Source of the DNA: Cellulophaga sp. L1A9
Lineage (GTDB): Bacteria; Bacteroidota; Bacteroidia; Flavobacteriales; Flavobacteriaceae
Reading direction: 5' to 3'
Length of the DNA stretch: 64,000 bases
Assembly: GCF_009797025.1 (NCBI RefSeq)
Contig: NZ_CP047027.1
Span: 558,001-622,000 of the forward strand
Shown: piece after piece, positions 1 to 9,020 of the stretch
Numbering within the stretch: position 1 is the stretch's first letter
Layout: every line of letters starts with the position of its first letter
Position numbers and translations under genes: made by a program
The notes under the pieces: generated by a model
Told to the model about the DNA's origin: nothing
What the model saw: only the letters and a program-made list of their open reading frames with translations
Database searches by the model: none

Positions 1-411
1 TCTTAATAAAAATGATGTGTAAGAATTTTCATCTTTTAACTCAAGAGTTAAAGCATTATGATTATCTGGGTAATTTTGTCGTGTCCCCCACAATGGTTTC
101 CAATTACTACGCAATGAATCTCTTTCTACTTCTGCTATAGAAAAACCTTTCCAGTTCATTTCATTTAATTAGCCACTCAACAATGATTTATCAATCACTG
201 AAATTCCATCCATAAAAAAAGAATAACTAACGGAATCGTTTTTCAATTCTACAATAACATGTTTAGTTTTATTAGATGAAAATAATTCATATTTCTGGGC
301 AAAAGATTTTCCTAAACCAATGAATAAAAACAAAATACAAAGTACCCACTTGAAATTATTCAATTTAATAAAACCCGAAATTTTGAAGTGTTTTTCTTTT
401 TTAACTGTCAT
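1..411 (-). pseudogene. GH97 family glycoside hydrolase, N-terminal part, interrupted by an in-frame stop and cut by the window edge
   Basis: Read from 411 downward, an 80-codon segment with a signal peptide (hydrophobic run ending in SFAQ) is followed by a beta-sandwich start resembling the GH97 N-terminal domain. It ends at a TAA at 169-171. The same frame then stays open for 56 codons to the window edge and contains the GH97-like stretch WKGFSIAEVERDS...NWKPLWGT, which corresponds to the conserved WxPVWGE region. So one nonsense codon interrupts an otherwise continuous reading frame. GH97 enzymes are periplasmic exo-alpha-glucosidases or alpha-galactosidases. The catalytic barrel would lie beyond position 1. 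An alternative is a shorter gene starting at the ATG at 159, but that would lack a signal peptide and half of the N-domain. The family assignment rests on the N-domain only. Confidence 0.7.
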
Positions 412-492
412 TCTCTAATAAAATTCATTTATATAATATCCTAATTCACTTTTTAAATAAATTTACTCTGTTAATCAATCTACATTATTGTA

Positions 493-2994
493 CTAGAACT
501 TAATCTTTATTTGGCTTGTGATTTTATGATCTTTCCAAATTATAGATTCTCCTTTTTTTAATGCAATGACTTCACTTAATAGTCCATCTGAATAAATTCT
601 AAAATTTCCGTCTGTAGTAGCATATACTTTTGCCGCTATCAATTCTTCTTTTTCCCAAGAAAGGTCCACTTCAAAACCACCACGTGCTCTTAGTCCTTTT
701 ATTTTCCCATTATCCCAAGCAGAAGGTAATGCTGGCAATAAGTGTAATATATAGGGTGCATTAACAAGCTTTTGATCGGGAACAACAGGCGTAAAATGAT
801 TTGCATCTTCAAATCTCTTTTCATAGGCAACAAATGCGGCATTTTCAATAGTTTGGGCATTGTTATTTATACTCCTAAGGTGACTTTGCAACAACATTTC
901 GCAGACTCCAGCAGTTCCTCCAAAATTTCCATCTATTTGGAATGGCGGATGAAAATCGAACAAATTTGGATAAGCCCGTTCCGAAGTTAAAAACTGATAA
1001 AACTGATGCGCCTTGTAGCCGTTATGCAGTCGCGCCCAAAAATTAGTTTTCCATGCAGTACTCCATCCTGTTGAGATATCTCCACGATGTTTCATTGTCA
1101 CTAATGCCGCTGCAGTAATTTCTTTGGTGGTAAGCGGTGAAAAATCACGACCAGGATGTAAGGCTATTAAATGTGAAATATGGCGGTGTTGATCTGTTGG
1201 GCTATCCCAATCTTCTGGCCATTCCTGTACTTGGCCATATTGCCCTATTTTTTGAGGACTAAGTTTTGGTATTATTTCTTGAAGTTTTTTTTTAAATTCT
1301 TCATCACGACCTAAAACTGTAGCCGCTTCAATACAATCTGTAAATAAATTCAGCACTAACTGCTGATCCCACGAAGCACCATACGCTTGTTTATTTAATT
1401 TACCTTGTTCTTCTGTTAAGTAACTATTTTCAGGTGACCAAGTTGGATATACTAAAAGTGTTCCATCTTTCCAAGGCGCTAAAAACTCCACATAAAATTC
1501 GGCAGCTCCTTTTAAAATAGGATAAACAGCTTCTAAATAAGATTTATCTTGATTAAATGCATAATGTTCAAACAGGTTCTGACACAACCAAGCTCCTGAT
1601 TGTTGCATACGTCTCCCATGTTCATTGGGAGCTGTGAATCCAAAAATATTTCCATTAAGACCTACACTCCAACCTTTATCGATTCCGTAAGTTTCTTTTG
1701 CCACATACTTTCCAGACTCCGATAAGATTTTCATCCATTCTACATAAGGAGAAAAAGAATTGGGAAGATTTGCCGTTTCCACCATCCAATAATTCATGGC
1801 TACATTAATATCGTTATGATAATCACTATGCCAAGCGGGTTTTAAATGCCCGTTCCAAAGTCCTTGTAAATTTGATGGTACTGGAGCTCTACGCGAACTG
1901 CTTATTTGCAGATAACGGGAGTAATTAAAATAAAGATTTTCTAATTCTATACTTGATCCCCTTTTTACTAATTTATCTGTTGTTAGTTCAGAAGGTTTAT
2001 AATCCAACTCTAATTGACAACGATCCATCAACTCTGAAATATCTTTTACATGCGCTTGCTTTAGTTTTTCGTACCCGAGCCCAACAGCTGATTCTATACT
2101 TAATTTAGAGTCGGACTTATAATCACGACCTTTAAATGATGGATATATAGGAAGATAATCTGAATAACCCGTTAGATATATCTTGACATCTGTTGCGTTT
2201 TTTATCTGTATCGAACCATCTGCTTGAGGGATCAACTTTCCATTACCAGCATCAATATAAATTAATTGTTGAAAAGCCATATTATCCTTCACCATTGGTG
2301 CTTCTCCATTCAAAACAATATAATTTCCTTCAGCCTTTATATCTATTAATTTAAGCAAAGTGCTAACATGGATATTAAGTTGCATTTTAGCATTTTGAGC
2401 TGTATAGCGAACCGAAATAATATCATTTGGAAAACTACAAAAATACTCTCGAGTAAAATGAGCCTCTTTGATATCGTAACTTACCAAGCCCAAACCAGAA
2501 CGAGCATCTAAAGAACGTTTGTAATTGCTTACTACAGAACTATCATGTCCTGTAGCAATGTATAAATCCGCAAAAGGAGCGTAATTTCCCAAAGGCTGGG
2601 TGCTACTTAGGTATTTGGTTGACATGGATTCCATACTATTTTCTGAAGTACCATAAATACCCTGTTCGTAGGATTCTCTTACTTTTTCAAAGTTTTTATA
2701 AGCCCCTATTCTTGAGCCGGATTGTTCATTGGCATCAAGTCCACGTTTAGAGTTCATCCACAACGTAATATCATTTATCATCAAATGCTCCCGATCCACA
2801 CCTCCTGAAAACATGGCACCTAAACGTCCATTACCCAATGGTAGAGCCTCTTGCATATACCCTAAAGTATTCGGATTTCCCCTTTGGTCTACTGTAAATT
2901 TACTTGCTGGCTTATCATATTTTAATACCGTTTGTGACATAGTTTGCATAGGAACCATGGTAAACAGATAAAAAAATATGAGTGCTTTATTCAT
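493..2994 (-). CDS. GH95 family exo-acting alpha-L-fucosidase (or alpha-L-galactosidase), secreted
   Basis: This 833-residue protein has a cleavable signal peptide (to about residue 20, MSQT). It has the full GH95 layout: N-terminal beta-sandwich with LPLGNGRLGAMFSGG near residue 50, an (alpha/alpha)6 barrel and a C-terminal beta domain. Landmarks are QGLWNGHLKPAW, SPEN (general-acid Glu region) and HPPFQIDGNFGG (Asp region). GH95 enzymes invert and remove terminal alpha-1,2-linked L-fucose or L-galactose. At the Asn-x-Asn pair used by the B. bifidum enzyme AfcA, this protein reads HNDIN, so the first Asn is Asp; this may change rate or substrate. It lies only 7 bases after the upstream sulfatase gene, as expected in an operon. 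It is one of three GH95 genes here and the least similar in this motif to the 52-54.5 kb copy. Confidence 0.92.
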   Translation of the reverse strand: MNKALIFFYLFTMVPMQTMSQTVLKYDKPASKFTVDQRGNPNTLGYMQEALPLGNGRLGAMFSGGVDREHLMINDITLWMNSKRGLDANEQSGSRIGAYKNFEKVRESYEQGIYGTSENSMESMSTKYLSSTQPLGNYAPFADLYIATGHDSSVVSNYKRSLDARSGLGLVSYDIKEAHFTREYFCSFPNDIISVRYTAQNAKMQLNIHVSTLLKLIDIKAEGNYIVLNGEAPMVKDNMAFQQLIYIDAGNGKLIPQADGSIQIKNATDVKIYLTGYSDYLPIYPSFKGRDYKSDSKLSIESAVGLGYEKLKQAHVKDISELMDRCQLELDYKPSELTTDKLVKRGSSIELENLYFNYSRYLQISSSRRAPVPSNLQGLWNGHLKPAWHSDYHNDINVAMNYWMVETANLPNSFSPYVEWMKILSESGKYVAKETYGIDKGWSVGLNGNIFGFTAPNEHGRRMQQSGAWLCQNLFEHYAFNQDKSYLEAVYPILKGAAEFYVEFLAPWKDGTLLVYPTWSPENSYLTEEQGKLNKQAYGASWDQQLVLNLFTDCIEAATVLGRDEEFKKKLQEIIPKLSPQKIGQYGQVQEWPEDWDSPTDQHRHISHLIALHPGRDFSPLTTKEITAAALVTMKHRGDISTGWSTAWKTNFWARLHNGYKAHQFYQFLTSERAYPNLFDFHPPFQIDGNFGGTAGVCEMLLQSHLRSINNNAQTIENAAFVAYEKRFEDANHFTPVVPDQKLVNAPYILHLLPALPSAWDNGKIKGLRARGGFEVDLSWEKEELIAAKVYATTDGNFRIYSDGLLSEVIALKKGESIIWKDHKITSQIKIKF

Positions 2995-3001
2995 AATATA
3001 C

Positions 3002-4573
3002 TTAATTCATAATCGGTTCAATCTGCTTCCAACCTTCCATACCATCATTTTTCTGAGTGGCTCCAACAGTACTTCTTCCATCAAGTATTATTTTTTTAAG
3101 AGCTGCTTTTAATTCTGCGGCTTTCTCTGGATATTCGGCAATCAAGTTTTTAGTTTCGCCAATATCATCTTTCAAATTGTATAATTGCATTGCAGGTAAA
3201 TCGAGATTTTCGTTTTTTATATCCTTTAAGGTTGGATAACTCCATCCACCAGAACCTTCACAAACATCTAATTTCCAATCTCCTTGTCTAATAGCGAAAG
3301 CACCATCAATCGAATGATGAACGATATACTCTCTGATAGCAATTTCTTTTTTACCTGTAATCAAAGGCATCATGCTAAAGCTATCTTCTGCCTCAGTATC
3401 TTTAATTTTATAGCCTGTCAATTCTGCACAAGTAGCAAAAAAGTCAGTCGTACAAATGATTTTATCCGAGCTAGCATTTTTTAATCCCATTTTTGGATAT
3501 TCAACGATAAAAGGTACTCGATGTCCACCCTCATAAATATCTGCTTTTGTTCCTCTAAATGTATAACTTGGATTATGATCTACTTTGGCCAATTCTTCAA
3601 AATCAGCTTTTGGAGAACAGCCATTGTCACTGGTAAATACTAATAAAGTGTTTTCTGAAATTCCTTGTTTTTTTAGTTCTTCTCTAATTTGGCGTACCAC
3701 ATCATCTACTTGCATTACAAAATCACCATAAGTATTGGTATTGCTTTTGCCTATAAATTCCGCAGAAGGTAATATCGGGGTATGTGGAGCGGGTAACGGT
3801 AAATACAAAAAGAAAGGTGCTTTATCCTTAGCCTTTTCACCAATATAGCTCACCGCTTTATCTGTAATATCTTGTAAAACAGTTTCATGAACAAAATCAT
3901 CTGAAGTTAATCCTTCTCTCCAAAACTCTTTTTTATCACGTCTGACAGTCGTCTTGGTTGGTACCATAGTTGCTTTGTCATTCTCCACATATACATAAGG
4001 AGCCATATCTAATGAACCGCAAAAACCAAAAGAATAATCAAAACCATGCGTTGATGGTCCATTTTTTATAGGTTGACTAAAATCAACATCAGGTTTTGAG
4101 TAAATACCTTTACCTTTTGCTTTTTCTTCGTTTTTGATTGCCCAGTCCCAACCCAAATGCCATTTACCAATAAAAGCGGTCGAATAACCTTGTTGTTTTA
4201 GCATACTAGCAATGGTAACACGATCAGGTGTAATCAAAGATTTTGAATACCCACCTATTACACTACTCTTCAATGTACTACGCCAATTATACCGTCCAGT
4301 TAATATACTGTAGCGAGTAGGTGTGCACACTGCGGATGAGGTATGTGCATCAGTAAACTTGACACCATTGGCAGCCATTAAATCCATATTAGGCGTTGGA
4401 ATTTTTCCTTCTGGATTAAAACTCTGAACATCTCCATAGCCCAAATCATCAGCCAAAATATAGATGATGTTTAGGTTTTGCGTTTTGTTTTCAGCTATTT
4501 TGGCTGCTTCTTGTTTTTTAGATTGACAAGCCAATAATAAAAATGACAAAATAATAAATAATGTATGTTTCAT
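3002..4573 (-). CDS. S1-family sulfatase, lipoprotein
   Basis: This 523-residue formylglycine-dependent sulfatase removes sulfate esters from a carbohydrate. A lipoprotein signal (LLLAC, Cys16) suggests membrane anchoring. The N-terminal metal site ADDLGYGD is followed by the C-x-P-x-R maturation motif CTPTR with the modified Cys at residue 83, then GKWHLG and FTSDNG. It closely resembles the sulfatase at 61.5-63.1 kb: both carry HTSSAVCTPTRY and GRYNWR, and both end with a DGRST-containing tail. They are therefore paralogs, possibly S1_15-like, though the subfamily is not proven from sequence alone. It sits 12 bases from the next sulfatase upstream and 7 bases before GH95, so desulfation and defucosylation are probably co-expressed. 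It needs FGE or an anaerobic maturase encoded elsewhere. Confidence 0.93.
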   Translation of the reverse strand: MKHTLFIILSFLLLACQSKKQEAAKIAENKTQNLNIIYILADDLGYGDVQSFNPEGKIPTPNMDLMAANGVKFTDAHTSSAVCTPTRYSILTGRYNWRSTLKSSVIGGYSKSLITPDRVTIASMLKQQGYSTAFIGKWHLGWDWAIKNEEKAKGKGIYSKPDVDFSQPIKNGPSTHGFDYSFGFCGSLDMAPYVYVENDKATMVPTKTTVRRDKKEFWREGLTSDDFVHETVLQDITDKAVSYIGEKAKDKAPFFLYLPLPAPHTPILPSAEFIGKSNTNTYGDFVMQVDDVVRQIREELKKQGISENTLLVFTSDNGCSPKADFEELAKVDHNPSYTFRGTKADIYEGGHRVPFIVEYPKMGLKNASSDKIICTTDFFATCAELTGYKIKDTEAEDSFSMMPLITGKKEIAIREYIVHHSIDGAFAIRQGDWKLDVCEGSGGWSYPTLKDIKNENLDLPAMQLYNLKDDIGETKNLIAEYPEKAAELKAALKKIILDGRSTVGATQKNDGMEGWKQIEPIMN

Positions 4574-4585
4574 TTTAATCTTAGT

Positions 4586-6178
4586 TTAGTTTTTAATTTC
4601 ACTTCCCCACCAATCATCATTGGGTTTATAATCTTGACTGAGCATTTCCATACGTTGTGCTTCTAGCTTTGGCATAAGTTTTCTTTTATTATTTTCTAAT
4701 CTTTTTTCCCATGCCGGTTCATCCCATTCAGGATCTTTTTCCGCATATTGGGTATTCATAGATTGTAGCCAAGCCATAAGCTCTTTTTTCATCTCCAAAG
4801 CCTTTTCTCTGTTTAATACAGAAATATCATTAGTTTCTCCTAAATCAGTATTTAGATCGTATAACTCCATGTGTTCGTTCTCCCAATAATGAATAAGTTT
4901 CCAGTTCTCTTTTCTGATGATAGAAACCGGTTCGCCTCCTTGATTTCCATAATGTGGATAATGCCAAAACAAAGAGCGTTTCGCAATTTTATCTCCGTTT
5001 AAAAGTGGTTTTAAACTTACACCATCTGCATGTGCTTTAGGTCTTAAGGGAATATCTGCCAAGTCTAAAAGTGTAGGAAACAAATCTGCTCCAGTTACCA
5101 TTTCTTCAATATTACCTCCACTTTGTTGCATCCATGGCACATAAATGAAATAGGGTACGCGAATTCCACCTTCCCATTGATAGCCTTTTCCACCTCTAAG
5201 TGAAAGCTGATTAGTAGAATAATTATCTCCAGAAGTTACACCGCCATTATCTGATGTAAACACAACAATCGTATTTTTGTCGAGCCCATTTTTTTTGAGT
5301 GTTTCCATCACACTACCTATAGCTTCGTCAACTTGCTCAATTAAACCTGCATAAACGGGGTTGTCCTGCTGTTTTCTTACAGGCAATTCATGTTCCATTT
5401 TAAAACCATATTCGGCAATACCCATCTTGTCTGCCTTATCCCTATATTTTTTCCACTTTGCTTCTGTGGTTTGTATTGGAGAATGCACAGCATAAAAAGA
5501 AAGATATGCCAAAAACAAAGTGTCTTTATTTTGTTCGATAAAGGCAGATGTTTCTTTAGCCAATTTCATAGAAAGTGACATGCCTTTTTCACTTTCACGA
5601 TCTATCAAATAAGGACTATTGAATGGTGAAAAATATCTGGCATTATAAGGAGAACCTTTTTCACCACCCCCTTGATTTATATCAAACCCATGATCTGTTG
5701 GAAGAGAGTGTTCTTTTTCACTGCCTAAATGCCATTTTCCGGCAAAAAAAGTGGTGTATCCATTCTCTTTGAAAACTTCAGGTAATGTTACATCATTAGC
5801 ATCTAAATGATGTTTATATTCAGGTGGCAACAATTTAGTATACCTATTTTTATTTTTCCATTCTTGACCAGATGGCGCACCATCAAATTGTGTAATACCA
5901 TGTTTTGCTGTAAACTGACCGTTTAACAAACTAGCTCTAGATGGACTACATACGGCACACGTGGCATAACCGTTTGTGAAAATAGCACCTGACTTTGCCA
6001 AAGCATCAATGTTGGGCGTTTCATAATAAGAACTTCCCATAACACTTAGGTCTGCATAGCCTAAATCGTCAACAACAATAAAAAGCACATTAGGCTTTGT
6101 AGTCAATGGTTGATTTTTAACTTCACAAGAAACCAAACCCATAGTAATGAAAACTAAAATACATGCTATTCTTCTCAT
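4586..6178 (-). CDS. S1-family sulfatase, lipoprotein
   Basis: I place the start at the ATG ending at 6178, giving MRRIACILVF and a lipobox LVSC (Cys18). A TTG nine bases further out is possible but would overlap the upstream stop codon. The protein is about 530 residues. VDDLGYAD forms the metal site, CSPSR (Cys77) is the formylglycine motif, and GKWHLGSE and FTSDNGG follow. The C-terminal part contains WHYPHYG and a charged amphipathic tail (EKRLENNKRKLMPKLEAQR). It is distinct in sequence from the neighbouring sulfatase at 3.0 kb, which suggests attack on a different sulfate position. It starts 5 bases after the stop of the broken GH97 gene, so both were probably in one transcript. Confidence 0.92.
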   Translation of the reverse strand: MRRIACILVFITMGLVSCEVKNQPLTTKPNVLFIVVDDLGYADLSVMGSSYYETPNIDALAKSGAIFTNGYATCAVCSPSRASLLNGQFTAKHGITQFDGAPSGQEWKNKNRYTKLLPPEYKHHLDANDVTLPEVFKENGYTTFFAGKWHLGSEKEHSLPTDHGFDINQGGGEKGSPYNARYFSPFNSPYLIDRESEKGMSLSMKLAKETSAFIEQNKDTLFLAYLSFYAVHSPIQTTEAKWKKYRDKADKMGIAEYGFKMEHELPVRKQQDNPVYAGLIEQVDEAIGSVMETLKKNGLDKNTIVVFTSDNGGVTSGDNYSTNQLSLRGGKGYQWEGGIRVPYFIYVPWMQQSGGNIEEMVTGADLFPTLLDLADIPLRPKAHADGVSLKPLLNGDKIAKRSLFWHYPHYGNQGGEPVSIIRKENWKLIHYWENEHMELYDLNTDLGETNDISVLNREKALEMKKELMAWLQSMNTQYAEKDPEWDEPAWEKRLENNKRKLMPKLEAQRMEMLSQDYKPNDDWWGSEIKN

Positions 6179-6183
6179 AAATC

Positions 6184-8079
6184 TCAACTTTTATCTGATC
6201 TTATCCACATGCAATGGCCACCACCGGCTACCATTTTAGCTTTTATTATATCTCCTTTTTTCACCGTTGAAGTTCGAACTTGATACGCTTCAGGATTGGT
6301 TTCACTATCTGTTTCTTCTGTATCTTCATAGTAGGTGATTTTGTAGGCTTTATTTTCTTTTAGAAAGTCTAGATTAATATTTAAAGTCCCGCCATCAGCA
6401 TGAACAGAACCAATATACCAATCATCACCATGTCGCCTCGCCGTAGAAATATAAGAGTCCATTTTAGCATGTAATACTCTAGTTTCGTCCCATTTTGCAA
6501 CAGGTATTTGTTTAATAAATTCAAATAAATCTGATTTGGCTGCATAGGCTTCTGGAGCATCAGGAATACACACCAAACCACTAAATATAATTAGCGTACG
6601 TGCAGCCTCAGCTGAAACTGTAGTGAATAACGAATTTAATTTTTTAGGTCCTTTTTCACGGTATCCTGCATTAACTCCTGAGATATCAAAAATCCCATTA
6701 TTCATATCTAATGGGCCTTGAATACCATTAATCAGTGCCATGCGTATAAAAGTTTTTGGAGTAAATGCACGTCTGGAATCTTGTTGCGCATGACAAAATT
6801 CCCGGGAAATAGCATTAGGAAAAGTTCTGGATATTCCAGTAAAAGGCACTGGACCATCATGAAAATTAATTAATAGACTATTTTCTGCACTTCTTTGAAT
6901 AGCCTCTCTTGTAAAAGGCACATCTTCGCCCATAAAACCATATTTAATACCTTTCATACCTAGAGATTTGAAATAAGAGAATAAGTCTTCGTCTCCATAA
7001 TCTCCCCGTTTTCTATCATAATATAAAAGCAATGAAACTCCTTTTTCAGCAGCATAGTTTGTTACTTTATCAAAATTTAAGTTTTCAGACATTTCTATTT
7101 GACCTTGTTTCACATCAGAATACCAACCCGCATCAATCATAAAGTATTCAATATCATTTTCTGAAGCAAAATCTAAAAAGCGATAATAGCTTTCATTATT
7201 TATACCATAAGTAAACCCATCATCTGCAGTATATCCATGAACTCTCCAATCCCATAGGGTTTTACCAGGTTTAATCCATGACGAATTTTTAATCTGGTTA
7301 GGAGCAGCTACATTTAATGGCAACGTATTGGTTAAAAAATTTCCGATTTTTTCCTATAAGAGAATGACACGCCACGGTGTTAACAAACTCTTTTCATTTG
7401 AATCAAATTCATTTTCTGAAATGAGCTTATTTTTTTCTTTATCAAATTTAAAATCGATAAGTTTAAAACCAGGAGCACTCACTAAGTCGGATTCTAATAG
7501 TGATAAGTATTTTTTTTGTTCTCTTTCTACAACCAATGGCATATTAAATCTATATTTAATGGAATCCATTTTTTTCAACGCACCTATTGACAAAGGTCCA
7601 ATGGGTTCACCTTCACCTGCGGGTGCATATAAACTGTCTGTATCTTCCAATCCAAATTCAATAAAAAAAACAGGCTTAGCATCGGATAAAATTTCATCAG
7701 ATTTAAATCGAAAAGCTACTCCATTATTATAAGTTCTTACTAAAAGTGTTACTAGTGTACCTTCATAATTTAGTAATACTTCCAACTCACTATAATGATT
7801 TTGGATTTCACTGAATTGTCCCCAAACGGGATTCCAAGTTTCGTTTATTTGTTTTGTATTCGACTCTAAAACATCAACCTTCAAATTTTGTAGCAATGAA
7901 ATCTCAGAATTTAAAATCACACCTTTATTATAATCATAGAGATTATATTTTAACTTCCCTTCGGTATTGTCTAGTTCAATTTTAACGAATCCGTTAGGAG
8001 AGGTTATTTCTAATTGTTTTGGTTTTGTGCAAGCGAACAAGGTTGTAATAATACCAATTGTAAATACTATTTTTTTCAT
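6184..8079 (-). pseudogene. GH97 family glycoside hydrolase split by a single in-frame TAG stop
   Basis: The reading frame begins with a lipoprotein signal (TLFAC) and a GH97 N-domain containing ETWNPVWGQ. It runs to LLTPWRVILL, hits TAG at 7354-7356, then continues in the same frame as EKIGNFLTNTLPLNVAAPNQ through the catalytic barrel (GKTLWDWRVHGY, FMIDAGWY, GIKYGFMG) to the C-terminal beta domain ending at 6184. The combined length of about 630 codons is normal for GH97, so only the nonsense codon is wrong. Retaining GH97 members have an Asp where this reads IKYGFMG; its absence would fit the inverting group (inference). The substrate would be a terminal alpha-glucoside or alpha-galactoside. 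A TTG at 7321-7323 could in principle restart translation, but without a signal peptide. Confidence 0.88.
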
Positions 8080-8298
8080 CTTAAGAATTAATTGGTTATG
8101 AATAATAAGCTACTTAATCTAGACACTCTAAACATTCAAGGCTTTAGTATTTATATATAGAAAGCCTATCTTTATTTGGAGAAAAACTTTTCATAGGGGC
8201 CTTCTGGCAGCTCCTTTTGTAATTAAAAAATTCTAAACATTATTATTATTTATAAATCATGGTTATTTTTTATGACAATCTATTGTTGCTATTAGTTT
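8080..8298. other. Intergenic region with two small inverted repeats
   Basis: This 219-base gap lies between the FGE remnant and the broken GH97 gene. It has perfect 7-base arms at 8139-8145 (aggcttt) and 8161-8167 (aaagcct). It also has a GC-richer imperfect hairpin around 8196-8217 which, read on the minus strand, is followed by AAAAGTTTTTCT. The second could be a weak terminator after the FGE remnant. I find no convincing Bacteroidota promoter (TTTG / TAnnTTTG) for GH97 here. Confidence 0.3.
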
Positions 8299-8822
8299 TT
8301 AATTTTTCAACATTTCTAGTGTTATCACAGTTCTAAACCCTAAATCTTCTAAAGCAGAATCTGTACTAGTACCCATCCTTGAAGATATTCTGTAGCTAGC
8401 GCAATGAGATTCACTACACAAAAATGAACCTCCTTTTGTAATTTTTTCTTGAACATATGAATTGTTTGGATTATAAGCCTTTAATGCCCCTTTGGGGTTT
8501 ACTATTTGCTGTTCTAACGAAGCCAACTCATTGTAATCGTTAGAATTATACCAATCGATAGTCCCTTCCCCTACGTTTCCTGCCATATCATACAATCCAT
8601 AGCCATTTTATCTTGAGCAACAGCTCCTTGGTTAAAGGTTCCTCCTAGAATCCAAACCATACCTTGTGGTACTCTTTGCGAAGCCTTATCTGACTCAAGA
8701 GGTTTGTCAATTTCGACCATTTTGTTTGGAACCACAGTATTTTCAACTCTTATTTCATTTTTACATGTAACAATAATTAAAAATAATACCATGGCAAGAA
8801 AGAAAACGCTTCTTGAATTCAT
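8299..8822 (-). pseudogene. Formylglycine-generating enzyme (SUMF1/FGE-like) with large internal deletion
   Basis: The 5' part encodes a lipoprotein-like leader (MNSRSVFFLAMVLFLIIVTC) and the FGE entry motif VPQGMVWILGGTF. It then jumps to VAQDK, and in a different frame the 3' part resumes as NGYGLYDMAGNVGEG...KGGSFLCSESHCASYR...LGFRTV. The last block is the FGE C-terminal core with the catalytic Cys pair spaced C-x4-C. Roughly 200 or more residues between these blocks are missing, and the two halves are out of frame (the 5' frame ends at 8571, the 3' frame is 8299-8595). FGE converts the Cys of CxPxR in sulfatases to formylglycine, so its loss in a sulfatase-rich locus is notable. The product is almost certainly inactive. 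A PUL-borne FGE-domain paralog of other function is possible. Confidence 0.85.
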
Positions 8823-9020
8823 TTTAATGTTATTATGTATGAACTTTATTATTAATAAAAGATTTATTTAAAGTTCTAGTCCTATTCTATTTTTCAGAAA
8901 TGCTATTTAATATTTTTTTCAAAACTGTAAAACTTATTGCAATCACTTAGATTCAATTTAAAAAAAATCTATAATCTTCTCAATTAGTCCAGACAAATTT
9001 CTCTTAAATATTGTATTATT

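Noticed and set aside
7328..7732. 134-codon open frame on the plus strand
   Set aside because: It lies inside the broken GH97 gene on the opposite strand, has no recognisable domain and repeats the codon bias of the gene on the other strand.
1..8079. Recoding of TAG or TAA as sense codons
   Set aside because: The same codons end intact genes throughout the window, and no unusual element follows the internal stops, so nonsense mutation is simpler.
8196..8217. Clear intrinsic terminator after the FGE remnant
   Set aside because: The stem has bulges and the T-rich stretch starts several bases later, so it is kept only as a weak possibility in the intergenic entry.
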